Shown here in pieces: positions 9,565 through 17,387 of a DNA stretch of 64,000 bases (position 1 is the first letter of the stretch; the number at the start of each line of letters is the position of its first letter). Source of the stretch: UBA2022 sp964621555 (GTDB lineage: Bacteria > Patescibacteriota > Dojkabacteria > SC72); assembly GCA_964621555.1 (NCBI GenBank), contig CAZUOO010000001.1:1-64000 (forward strand), read 5' to 3'. The notes beneath the pieces were generated by a model. It was not told where the DNA came from and ran no database searches. It was given only the letters and a program-made list of their open reading frames with translations. The position numbers were made by a program, and so were the translations under genes.

Positions 9565-11089
9565 TTAGGAGTGATTTTCCACTCATCTCAGAGGGTAGGG
9601 GGATTCCCATTAAATCGAGTACTGTTGGTGCAATATCCTTAAGTGCTCCGTATGGAAGCTTTCGTGGTGGCCTACCTGGGTCAACAATTATAATTGGGAC
9701 GGGATTGAATGAATGCTCTGTATCTATCTCTCCTGTGGTTAAATTAACAACTTCCTCTACATTTCCATGGTCAGATGTAATTATTACACTCCCTCCCTTA
9801 GCGGTGAATCTCTTCACTAATTCATTTACACAGTGGTCTACTACCTGCATAGCCTTTATAGATGCGTTGATATTGCCTGTATGACCAACCATGTCTCCAT
9901 TTGGAATGTTAAGTACGATGAAATCGTATATATCTGTAGATATACGGTATTTCAAAATATCTAGAATCTCCATTGCACTCATCTCAGGCTTAAGGTCATA
10001 TGTTGAAACGTTTGCTGAAGGCACCTCAATTCTATCCTCTCCTTGGTATTTGATTGGAAGTCCACCGTTAAAGAAATATGTTACGTGAGGGAATTTCTCA
10101 GTCTCAGATATTCTTAATTGACGAAGGTTATGGTTTGAAAGAACTTTACCGAGAGGTTGTGTAATATGTTCTCTAGGGAAAAGTACATTTCGTGGAAAGC
10201 CCTTTCTATATTCAACCATAGACGCAAAGAAAAGGTTTGTTGGGAGTATTCGGTTGAAGTATGTGAATTCCTGGTGCGTAAATGCAAGAGAAAGCTGAAC
10301 CGCTCTATCAGCTCTATAGTTCATAAATATCACTGCATCATTTGCCTCTACCTTCGTTGGTGAGTTGCCTTGTGCGATGATACTTGGAGGTATGAACTCA
10401 TCTGTGATTCCTTTAACATAGTTCTTATCAAAAACCTCTGACCACTGTGAGTACCTTTCACCGACCCCTTGAGTTATTAGGTTGTATGCTGCCTCTGTTT
10501 TATTCCAACGCATACTTCTATCCATTGCAATTGACCTTCCAACGATTGTGGCTATCCTTCCAATACCATACTTATCTATTATATTCTGCATCATAGCGAA
10601 GTATTTCCGTCCATGGTCAGGCGGTGTATCCCTTCCGTCCGTAAATCCATGTATAAGTACTTCATGAGGGAAGTTGTTGCTTGCTAGGAATTCAAGCACA
10701 GCGGTGAAGTGGTTGATATGTGAGTGTACCGATCCATCGCTCAAACAACCCATGAGATGAATGTTACTTCTATGCTTAATTGCGTGTCTCAATGTCTCCC
10801 AAAGCGCCCCGTTGTTACCGAAGGATCCATTCTCGATAGCTTTATTAATTCGGGGAAGAGTTTGTGTTACGACTGATCCTGCTCCTATATTTAAATGTCC
10901 AACCTCACTGTTACCTTTGGTCTTTTGAGGAAGCCCTACGGCCTCTGAGCACGCCAGAAGGTATGTGTGGGGGAAGGTATCCCAGAGTTGAATTAGATTT
11001 CGAGGGTTTGCTAATGCCACAGCATTTCCTTTGTTCTGGGGGGCAACCCCTACGCCGTCCATTATTATTAGCAGTACTTTCTTCTTCAT
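9554..11089 (-). CDS. gpmI: 2,3-bisphosphoglycerate-independent phosphoglycerate mutase
   Basis: GpmI interconverts 3- and 2-phosphoglycerate in lower glycolysis using two Mn ions. The 511-residue protein has full family length. MDGVG at the N-terminus and SDHGNVEE near 440 give metal ligands, and KGNSEVGH contains the catalytic Ser near residue 62. DTEHSFNPVP closes the metal site. No other glycolytic gene lies close by. The gene diverges from rplS and is the only certain glycolytic enzyme in the window. Confidence 0.98.
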   Translation of the reverse strand: MKKKVLLIIMDGVGVAPQNKGNAVALANPRNLIQLWDTFPHTYLLACSEAVGLPQKTKGNSEVGHLNIGAGSVVTQTLPRINKAIENGSFGNNGALWETLRHAIKHRSNIHLMGCLSDGSVHSHINHFTAVLEFLASNNFPHEVLIHGFTDGRDTPPDHGRKYFAMMQNIIDKYGIGRIATIVGRSIAMDRSMRWNKTEAAYNLITQGVGERYSQWSEVFDKNYVKGITDEFIPPSIIAQGNSPTKVEANDAVIFMNYRADRAVQLSLAFTHQEFTYFNRILPTNLFFASMVEYRKGFPRNVLFPREHITQPLGKVLSNHNLRQLRISETEKFPHVTYFFNGGLPIKYQGEDRIEVPSANVSTYDLKPEMSAMEILDILKYRISTDIYDFIVLNIPNGDMVGHTGNINASIKAMQVVDHCVNELVKRFTAKGGSVIITSDHGNVEEVVNLTTGEIDTEHSFNPVPIIIVDPGRPPRKLPYGALKDIAPTVLDLMGIPLPSEMSGKSLLTTL

Positions 11090-11166
11090 TGGCAGTTGTA
11101 TATATCTAAAAATATAACATAAACTATGGAATAATTTAACCTTATGTCATATAATAGGGGAATTGG

Positions 11167-11195
11167 TTACACAGATTAATGATTTCTGATATAAT
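11167..11195 (+). promoter_or_regulatory. Promoter for rplS
   Basis: TTACAC (11167-11172), a 17-bp spacer and TATAAT (11190-11195) preceded by TGA form a sigma-70-type promoter with an extended -10. A second TATAAT at 11207-11212 lies 11 nt before the rplS ATG and may start a shorter transcript. Confidence 0.6.
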
Positions 11196-11223
11196 CGGCA
11201 GACTTATATAATAACAAACAAAA

Positions 11224-11643
11224 ATGAACACAGATATATTAAAGAAGATTGAAGAGAAGCAGATGAAGAAGAGACCTGAGGTTAAGGTTGGCGATACTGT
11301 AAAACTTCACTTGAAAATTAAGGAAGGAAACAAGGAAAGAGTACAGGTATTTGAGGGTTTGGTAATTGCACTAAAAGGTTCAGGGCTTGGAGCAACTGTT
11401 ACAGTTAGAAAGATCTCTTCTGGTATATCTGTAGAAAGAATTATGCCTTTGCACTCACCACTTTTAGAAAAGATTGAGGTTGTACAGCGAGGAAAGGTAA
11501 GACAGAGCAAACTATATTATGTAAGAGAAAAGATTGGTAAGAGAGCATTGAAGGTAAGTAATCTTAAAGATGTATACCTTACCGACGAAGTAGAAGCACC
11601 TGTTGTTGAAGCTGAAGCTACAGAAGAACCTGTATCAGCATAA
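11224..11643 (+). CDS. rplS: 50S ribosomal protein bL19
   Basis: bL19 sits at the 30S-50S interface. PEVKVGDTVKLHLKIKEG and FEGLVIALKGSGLGATVTVR match the conserved core, and the SPLLEKIEVVQRGKVRQSKLYY segment is typical. The usual length is about 115 residues. This copy has 139, with an acidic Ala/Val/Glu-rich tail after about residue 120. The gene is followed directly by tRNA-Gly, so both are probably on one transcript. The usual partners trmD and rpsP are not adjacent. Confidence 0.98.
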   Translation: MNTDILKKIEEKQMKKRPEVKVGDTVKLHLKIKEGNKERVQVFEGLVIALKGSGLGATVTVRKISSGISVERIMPLHSPLLEKIEVVQRGKVRQSKLYYVREKIGKRALKVSNLKDVYLTDEVEAPVVEAEATEEPVSA

Positions 11644-11655
11644 GCTATTTGAAAC

Positions 11656-11732
11656 GCGAGAGTAGTTCAATTGGTTAGAATATCTGTTTTCCAAACAGAG
11701 GGTTGCGGGTTCGAGTCCCGTCTCTCGCTCCA
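11656..11732 (+). tRNA. tRNA-Gly(TCC)
   Basis: Cloverleaf with acceptor stem GCGAGAG/CTCTCGC, anticodon stem TCTGT/ACAGA, and loop TTTCCAA giving anticodon TCC. The T arm is intact, with GGTTCGAGTCC. Discriminator U73, typical of bacterial tRNA-Gly, is followed by an encoded CCA. It lies 12 nt after rplS. Confidence 0.95.
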
Positions 11733-11808
11733 TTTTCAAATATATAGCTAGGTATTAACATTTCCCCCTATTCTTGGTAGAATAAAGTATATTATTAATA
11801 TCTATACT

Positions 11809-12456
11809 ATGCCTCAAATAATACCAGGTAACACAAATCCACCAACACCTGTTCCAAGTCCTCCAAGTTGGGGTGGGGATAATTCTAACAATGCTAACCC
11901 TTGGGGTTGGAATCAACCTGGACAAACGCAAGGTCAAGAGAAGCGTTTAACACCACAAGAAAGAGTTGAGATGATTGAAAAGGTATATCAGGAGATATTA
12001 AACAGAAAGCCAGATACTAGGGATATCAACTACTACAAGTACTCTACGCTATCAGAAGAAGAGATAAGAAAACAACTAATAACGGGTAAGGAGCATAAAC
12101 AGTTACTGGATGATGGAAAGGATTATAAAAAGATGAAGGACAGGGCTATGCAAGCTGAAACCAGAGTAAATATGCTTGAATCTCAAATCAAGGATCAAGT
12201 TGAGGAGTTTCGTCACCTTACAGAACTATTAACCGAGAAGAATCAATATATACAGCAACTGAGGCAGAAGCTTAATAATCCATATAATTTAGTTGATAAT
12301 AGACCTGCAGTTGTAGCTCCAGTAGTAGAACCAGTAATTGCATCTTCTGTAGGAAATCAAGTATATGCACAACCAGTTGAGAGTAGCATTCCGAAGGTAC
12401 AACACTCTGCCAAAACTAGAATTCTAGATATAATTAAAAACATAATCCCAGATTAA
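11809..12456 (+). CDS. Proline-rich protein with DUF4214-like segment and coiled coil
   Basis: A 215-residue protein. Residues 1-40 are Pro/Asn/Gly/Trp-rich and probably disordered. Residues about 45-85 (EKVYQEILNRKPDTRDINYY) resemble the start of DUF4214 repeats, which occur in surface and linker proteins. A coiled coil follows at about 100-165, and a low-complexity Val/Pro stretch precedes a short amphipathic C-terminus. There is no signal peptide. The stop overlaps the start of the XRE regulator by one base, so the two are translationally coupled. The function is unknown. Confidence 0.72.
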   Translation: MPQIIPGNTNPPTPVPSPPSWGGDNSNNANPWGWNQPGQTQGQEKRLTPQERVEMIEKVYQEILNRKPDTRDINYYKYSTLSEEEIRKQLITGKEHKQLLDDGKDYKKMKDRAMQAETRVNMLESQIKDQVEEFRHLTELLTEKNQYIQQLRQKLNNPYNLVDNRPAVVAPVVEPVIASSVGNQVYAQPVESSIPKVQHSAKTRILDIIKNIIPD

Positions 12457-12761
12457 TGAGTATTAAATTTGTAGCGGAAAGAATTAAAAAGGCTAGAGAG
12501 GAGAGGGGAATTTCCCAGAAAAAACTTGGGATGATATTGGGACTTTCGGACAAGGCAATTAGTGCATATGAAGCTGGAAGAACTTACCCACCTTTGGATA
12601 CATTATTTAAGCTCTCAAAAGAGCTCTCAAAGCCTGTTACATACTTTTTGGAAGAGAATGGAGGTAAGGCGACTGTGGTAGATTCGTTGGCCAAGATATC
12701 TGAAAAAATGGCTTCTATCTCATTGGAAATAGAGAAGCTAAGTAAGAATATTAAGTCTTAG
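12456..12761 (+). CDS. XRE family DNA-binding regulator
   Basis: A 101-residue protein with a helix-turn-helix of the Cro/C1 type at residues 5-60 (IKKAREERGISQKKLGMILGL, then KAISAYEAGRTYPP). A short amphipathic helix at 75-100 may dimerise. It is coupled to the upstream coiled-coil protein by a 1-nt overlap. No toxin-like partner is adjacent. Its target is unknown; the shared transcript makes the DUF4214-like gene the first candidate. Confidence 0.9.
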   Translation: MSIKFVAERIKKAREERGISQKKLGMILGLSDKAISAYEAGRTYPPLDTLFKLSKELSKPVTYFLEENGGKATVVDSLAKISEKMASISLEIEKLSKNIKS

Positions 12762-13536
12762 GTATCAAGTTTGTTTTATACTCTTTTTCAACTCCTTCTA
12801 GGTATAACTTCTCCAGTTGAACAAGTCTATTAAAAGATGTTTTAAGCTCTCTCTGTAGTGTTTTTATCTTCTCACTACTAGGTTTATTATGAATGTTATA
12901 GACTATATCCCAATAATTATAGTACTCCCTCCAGTATTCAGAGAAGCCTGTTATATTTTTATCTATATACTGTTCTAGAGACTTCGCTGTATTTCTACAT
13001 TCCGTAATTTCAGCTTTTATCTTTACATCAGTTGCTTTTAAAGGTATTTCATCAAAACACTTCTTGACGTTGCTGGCATCGGATATAAGTTGGTAGTATC
13101 CTTCTAGTGAGCTTACAAACCCATTATAGCTTAGATGTAATGAAACTCTCTCTCTTGCCATTTCTCTCTCTCTTTCATCAAATGATTTGATATCATATGT
13201 TAAGATTAGTATTTCATTGGATATGTATTGTAGTTCGGTGTTTATAATGCTGAAGAGACCCAACTGTTCCATATATGTACTGTGTGCAGTTTGAGGTGAG
13301 TATATACTCAATTTCATAACTGCCTCCTTCACAGCATTAAACTCAGATATTTCATGATTATACCTTTCAATATACTGATTTCTTTTACTATTAAGTAACT
13401 CCTCTTCTTTTTGGCTCTTAGTCGTAATATAGGAGGTTATTGTGAGCGCTACGATAGTCAAAACAAGGAACCCTATTATTATAGGGAGTAGGGGTTTTAC
13501 TACCTTATTGAACTTTATTCTGGTGGAGTTAGCCAT
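12751..13536 (-). CDS. Single-pass membrane protein with helical extracytoplasmic part
   Basis: A 261-residue protein. A short basic N-terminus and one membrane helix at about 16-36 are followed by a long, mostly helical charged region. No catalytic motif is visible. It is the last gene of the five-gene block that begins at 17058. Its start overlaps the end of the preceding gene by 22 nt. Its 3' end overlaps the XRE gene on the other strand by 11 nt. The layout suggests a structural partner of the secreted proteins encoded just upstream. I do not recognise the family. Confidence 0.72.
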   Translation of the reverse strand: MANSTRIKFNKVVKPLLPIIIGFLVLTIVALTITSYITTKSQKEEELLNSKRNQYIERYNHEISEFNAVKEAVMKLSIYSPQTAHSTYMEQLGLFSIINTELQYISNEILILTYDIKSFDEREREMARERVSLHLSYNGFVSSLEGYYQLISDASNVKKCFDEIPLKATDVKIKAEITECRNTAKSLEQYIDKNITGFSEYWREYYNYWDIVYNIHNKPSSEKIKTLQRELKTSFNRLVQLEKLYLEGVEKEYKTNLIPKT

Positions 13537-14081
13537 ACCAATAACTTTTTATATGCAAATTTCAGTGCAAAGTATAACCCGGCGAGTAATCCCGCATAGA
13601 ATAGTGCGATGATTAAACCTCTTGTTAACACCGCTCCTGAGTATCCTGGGGTTTGTGGATCTGTTACTAAATCCTCATCAAACCGAACAGTAATTGAATC
13701 TGAGGATGTGTAATTTGTATCAACCTCCCAGTCAATGATGTTGCCTGCTATGTTATATGTACCATCTATAGATGGTGTTACATATGCTTTATATGCATAC
13801 GTATCTCCTTTTTTGGTTGATATGAATTGTGGGTGTCTCTTCTTAAGCTTTAATCCATCTGGTACGTCCCATGATATCTCAACTCGTTTAGCAGTTACAT
13901 TTGATCTAAACTTTATATTGATTGGTACTGCCTTTGTCCATGGAGATTGTGTTCCTAACGACATCTCTATATCGAAGTAGTCACCTGATATCACGGGTTT
14001 CTCCTCTGCAAATAGTGTGTTAGGAGTGATTATCAATACAGAGAGGATTAAAACGAAAGCAAGCTTGATTAGTTTGTTCAT
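13515..14081 (-). CDS. Secreted beta-domain protein with C-terminal membrane anchor
   Basis: A 188-residue protein. A signal peptide covers residues 1-25 (cleavage near LFAEEKP). A beta-rich, Ig-like domain lies at about 28-140, with alternating strands such as VEISWDVPDG. One membrane helix at about 155-178 is followed by a short Lys-rich tail. The predicted topology puts the domain outside the cell. The start overlaps the upstream stop by 4 nt (ATGA). It may bind the transglutaminase-like protein or a wall component. No known family was recognised. Confidence 0.72.
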   Translation of the reverse strand: MNKLIKLAFVLILSVLIITPNTLFAEEKPVISGDYFDIEMSLGTQSPWTKAVPINIKFRSNVTAKRVEISWDVPDGLKLKKRHPQFISTKKGDTYAYKAYVTPSIDGTYNIAGNIIDWEVDTNYTSSDSITVRFDEDLVTDPQTPGYSGAVLTRGLIIALFYAGLLAGLYFALKFAYKKLLVWLTPPE

Positions 14082-14494
14082 CCTAATATCTGTGTAATCA
14101 ATTTATAATATACCTCGTACGCAAGTTTAGTTTCTTCTTTTGTAACCTCTACATTCTCATGCACAATTCTATTTCTCAATTTGTGATAATACCATATATC
14201 TTCATATAATGATTGTTTGACCCGCTTTCGAATTAATTTCAGGTTCTCACCAATCATAAGCTTATTGCTATTTTTATATTGAAGAACCTTCGAGAGTAGG
14301 CTGTCTAATCTCACGATACTATCTCTATTTGCGGAGTTTATCTCGAGTCCAATATTTCCCTTAATATCTTTTAGCTGTCTGTATATATCATTTCTACGTC
14401 TTTGCGAAACCTTTCTGCTTCCAAAACTAGCAAAAACAAAAAGAAGTATGATTAGGAGAATTATTACGGATGTTATATATAATGGGTTATCCAT
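14078..14494 (-). CDS. Membrane-anchored small protein with RNxxxH motif
   Basis: A 138-residue protein with an N-terminal membrane helix at about 5-22 and a helical, probably cytosolic domain. Near residue 110 it carries KLRNRIVHENVEV. This matches the R-N-x3-H pattern found in HEPN-type helical domains, many of which are RNases, although related motifs occur in non-enzymes. It overlaps both neighbours (8 nt upstream, 4 nt downstream), so it is part of the coupled block. The HEPN relation is inferred from one motif and the helical pattern. Confidence 0.68.
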   Translation of the reverse strand: MDNPLYITSVIILLIILLFVFASFGSRKVSQRRRNDIYRQLKDIKGNIGLEINSANRDSIVRLDSLLSKVLQYKNSNKLMIGENLKLIRKRVKQSLYEDIWYYHKLRNRIVHENVEVTKEETKLAYEVYYKLITQILG

Positions 14495-16373
14495 TTTTCT
14501 TAATCTTTTTAATTATATACCCAATCAGACTGTACAATACCATGAATATTATAAATGAAATTAAGATACTTTTTAATTCGTTTATTTCAGATGTTTGAAT
14601 ACCACCCTCTATTTTAGTTATTTTTTTGAAAACATTACCCTCTATATCGCTAAATGTAGATATAACCCGGCTGTCGCTATCTATATTGGTTTTGGGGAAA
14701 ACAACCGAGAACTCTCGACTTTCACCAGGGATGATATTGTACGAAGTCCATAAGTTTTCAGCTTTAATTAAATCTTTTTCCTTCAGAATGGATAAGTTTT
14801 GTAGCTGAAGTATTCTATTCCCTTGATTAGAGACTGTTAGTACCCCTTTAATATATTTATCACTTGTTTTTGTAAGTCTGAATGAAGTTTCGGTTGTAGT
14901 GAAACTTGTAACTGAATTGTATGCAGGATTAATTCTAAACTCCTCTGGTGAAAAGCGCGATATTTGAGGAAGGATTGAACTTTTGGACCTAGATACTAGT
15001 GCTATGTGGTCGTAATTTGTAGCAAGATATCTGCTTGGGAAGTAGTCCTCGAGAGCAGGGTCTAGCAGAATCCAACGGTTTTCATCAATATTCCAATACT
15101 CAACCCACGAGTGGAAAAATCCGTCTTCTTGATATGAATTCAATGGAGTAATGTATCCCAATACCATTCTACTTGGTACTCCTGCTTCCCTGAGTATTGC
15201 AATTAAAAAATCAGTATAATCATCGGGGTTTGCCCCATCGGATAGGATTCTTGAGATATTTCCCATCCCAAGTCTAACCTCGGATTTTATCTCTCCACTT
15301 CCCAGTGGTAGTGGGTTAAGTCGATCTAAAGTATATCTATATAGTGACGTTACAAACTCCTTGCGTTGTTTGGCATCTGTAATTTGGTCGATTGTCGCAG
15401 GAAAAGAATTATTTCTAAGGTACACAGAAAGTCTCTTCATCTCGTCAGAGCTTGGAAACTGCCAATAGTTATCCAGGGTTAAGTAGTTTTCAAACGTTAA
15501 GGGTAGTTTGTGCTCTTTCTCATCAAAGTATATATACCCTTCCGCTTCAATATTAATCGTCTCTTCCGGATTTAAAAGGTATGAGATATTAATATTAGAT
15601 TCACTGTCAAACTCTATATCGAATGGGGTGGGTTTAATCTTTTCGTATAGCACGTGCTGTCCATCTCCTTCTCTTGGAATTGATATTTTGTAAATAGATG
15701 GTTTATCTGTGCTGTTGGTAATTTCCCTACTTATCTCAATTTTATATCCAATCTTCTCTCCAATAAGGATGGCAATAGCAGGGTTTGAGATATCCTTAGG
15801 GAATTTGAGACCAATAGTTATATTTGATCCTTCCTCTTTAACAACTTCATAATCTACTGACCCCCAAATCACTTTCCCAAACTTACTCGGAAATGTAATC
15901 TTCACATCCTCAGTCACGAAACTTGGTATAGGAGGGATTAGTATGTAGTAGTTAACTCCAGAGGTGTTAACATATGCTTTCATTACAATATTTGCAATGA
16001 TTTCAGTTGATCCATTCTGGGGAACTATTAAGTTTGGCAGTTCAAGTGTGATTTTAAGTCCTCCAGTTTCAGACTTTTGGTTGTATTTATAAGGTGTGTC
16101 ACCTATAGATATGATCAAACTATCGTACTTTTCAAATGGTATAAAGAAAGAAAAATTTGTTATTACAGACGGAGTACTAGTCTTGTTATTGAGTTTGAAA
16201 TTATACCTAGCATATAGGTCTCCATTATTATTTACTTCAAAATATGATGAAGATGTTTTTAAGAGGTTGGGTGATGCCAAAACTTTTTGAGGTGTACTGA
16301 AGGAAAGTGACGCAAAAAAAAGAACGCTACAAGCTAACAGAGTCTTCTTTAAATAGCCATTCAAATTTTTCAT
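14487..16373 (-). CDS. Secreted transglutaminase-like protein lacking the catalytic Cys
   Basis: A 628-residue protein. It has a signal peptide at 1-33, beta-rich domains at about 40-330, a transglutaminase-like core at about 345-450, another beta domain, and one membrane helix at about 600-622 with a Lys-rich cytosolic end. The core keeps the flanking pattern DYTDFLIAILREAGVPSRMV, His421 in FHSWVEYW and Asp438 in LLDPALEDYF. The position of the nucleophilic Cys aligns with Pro383 in GANPDDY. The fold is therefore probably retained without the usual reaction. The start overlaps the upstream cupin gene by 47 nt; a later start would lose the signal peptide. Confidence 0.8.
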   Translation of the reverse strand: MKNLNGYLKKTLLACSVLFFASLSFSTPQKVLASPNLLKTSSSYFEVNNNGDLYARYNFKLNNKTSTPSVITNFSFFIPFEKYDSLIISIGDTPYKYNQKSETGGLKITLELPNLIVPQNGSTEIIANIVMKAYVNTSGVNYYILIPPIPSFVTEDVKITFPSKFGKVIWGSVDYEVVKEEGSNITIGLKFPKDISNPAIAILIGEKIGYKIEISREITNSTDKPSIYKISIPREGDGQHVLYEKIKPTPFDIEFDSESNINISYLLNPEETINIEAEGYIYFDEKEHKLPLTFENYLTLDNYWQFPSSDEMKRLSVYLRNNSFPATIDQITDAKQRKEFVTSLYRYTLDRLNPLPLGSGEIKSEVRLGMGNISRILSDGANPDDYTDFLIAILREAGVPSRMVLGYITPLNSYQEDGFFHSWVEYWNIDENRWILLDPALEDYFPSRYLATNYDHIALVSRSKSSILPQISRFSPEEFRINPAYNSVTSFTTTETSFRLTKTSDKYIKGVLTVSNQGNRILQLQNLSILKEKDLIKAENLWTSYNIIPGESREFSVVFPKTNIDSDSRVISTFSDIEGNVFKKITKIEGGIQTSEINELKSILISFIIFMVLYSLIGYIIKKIKKNG

Positions 16374-17058
16374 ACTTTCTTAGTATTTGCTTAATGATTG
16401 GGGTTTTAAGCGTAATCCCTAGTTTCATCAGTACTTCATCCCACTTTACTTTTCTAGGATCGGAGACCATTTTATATCCTGGGTTCCGTACAGTCTCCTG
16501 TTTTGCGTTCTTCCTTATTACATAATAGGCCATACCATTCATATCATCAAGCTCATCGATTTCATCCGATTTAGAGAATGAAATCTCACTTACAACAAGC
16601 ATAGAGGATCTGGTATTTGTAATAGAGTATGCATAGTCAGCAGGAATAATAACCTTTGTATCCTTTTTCAGGTTCGAAATGATAATATCTCCTTCGAACT
16701 TCTTCTCAAAGTTTTGTAGGATTATGATTCCGGCTCCACTCACAACTTCTAATATCTTAGGGTAGCTTGTAGTTCGAACTCCACGTGTTTTCACATACTC
16801 AATCCCCGCGAGGTTTGATTGAATTGTTATCAGGTTAACTTTGATATTCTTAGATTTGTAGATTCCATCTTTATCGAAGTTATAATATTTGGTATAGAAA
16901 ACTTCTGGACATGTAATTTCGCTATTGAGGAGTTGATCCTTCATATCTTTTATCTCGAATGACGCTGAGTTTGAATATTGCAACTCAGATTCAACAACAA
17001 TTCCATCTTCAATGATAACTGAAAATCCGAGTGTTTTCTTTAGATCTAACTTTGACAT
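16327..17058 (-). CDS. Phosphoglucose-isomerase-type cupin protein without metal ligands
   Basis: A 243-residue protein that follows the layout of cupin-type glucose-6-phosphate isomerase. It has an N-terminal GFSVIIEDG-type strand, a cupin core at about 85-155 (YPKILEVVSGAGIIIL and VIIPADYAYSITNT), and a C-terminal GMAYYVIRKNAKQETVRNPGY segment. The active family binds a metal through three His and one Glu. This protein contains no His at all. The residue before SITNT, where a ligand His is expected, is Tyr. It may bind a sugar or act structurally. A TATAAT 6 nt before the ATG makes it leaderless and the first gene of the block down to 12751. Confidence 0.72.
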   Translation of the reverse strand: MSKLDLKKTLGFSVIIEDGIVVESELQYSNSASFEIKDMKDQLLNSEITCPEVFYTKYYNFDKDGIYKSKNIKVNLITIQSNLAGIEYVKTRGVRTTSYPKILEVVSGAGIIILQNFEKKFEGDIIISNLKKDTKVIIPADYAYSITNTRSSMLVVSEISFSKSDEIDELDDMNGMAYYVIRKNAKQETVRNPGYKMVSDPRKVKWDEVLMKLGITLKTPIIKQILRKYEKFEWLFKEDSVSL

Positions 17059-17064
17059 GATTAC

Positions 17065-17070
17065 ATTATA
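17065..17070 (-). promoter_or_regulatory. Extended -10 box for the 17058-12751 gene block
   Basis: On the minus strand TGGTATAAT is followed by six bases (GTAATC) and the ATG at 17058. TG-n-TATAAT is an extended -10. The first gene of the envelope block is therefore predicted to be leaderless. Confidence 0.7.
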
Positions 17071-17081
17071 CCACGTGGCTC

Positions 17082-17369
17082 CTAATCTCTAGAAAATGCT
17101 TTGATAAGCTCAATAACTACATATCCTACTACCATATAGAAGGCTAGAGCTACTAAAGAATTTAAATCAAGTTTAACCCCAAAAAGCTCTAGAGTTGAAG
17201 AAGTGATTCCATAGAAAGGTTTTACAAAGGGCTCACTATATTCATAAACCCAATTAACTAATGAGTTGCTTTTATTTGCATTAATAAATAGTAGTATAAA
17301 CCTAATACCAATTAACGCCTCAATAAAAGTAATTGCTGTGTAAAGTAATCTTAATAGTAGTTTTATCAT
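17082..17369 (-). CDS. YggT family membrane protein
   Basis: A 95-residue protein with two membrane regions (about 5-28 and 65-90). The pattern between them, NWVYEYSEPFVKPFYGI, matches the YggT family (W-x-Y-x-x-T/S-P-x-x-x-P). The family is linked to osmotic tolerance and to positioning of division or envelope factors, but its biochemistry is unsettled. It lies between the lysozyme-like gene (19 nt upstream) and the cupin gene (24 nt downstream), all on the same strand. YggT is usually near division genes; here it is not. Confidence 0.85.
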   Translation of the reverse strand: MIKLLLRLLYTAITFIEALIGIRFILLFINANKSNSLVNWVYEYSEPFVKPFYGITSSTLELFGVKLDLNSLVALAFYMVVGYVVIELIKAFSRD

Positions 17370-17387
17370 AGTAATATATTAATGTAA

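Noticed and set aside
12456..12761. Antitoxin of a toxin-antitoxin pair
   Set aside because: The upstream partner is a long coiled-coil protein with no toxin fold or catalytic motif.
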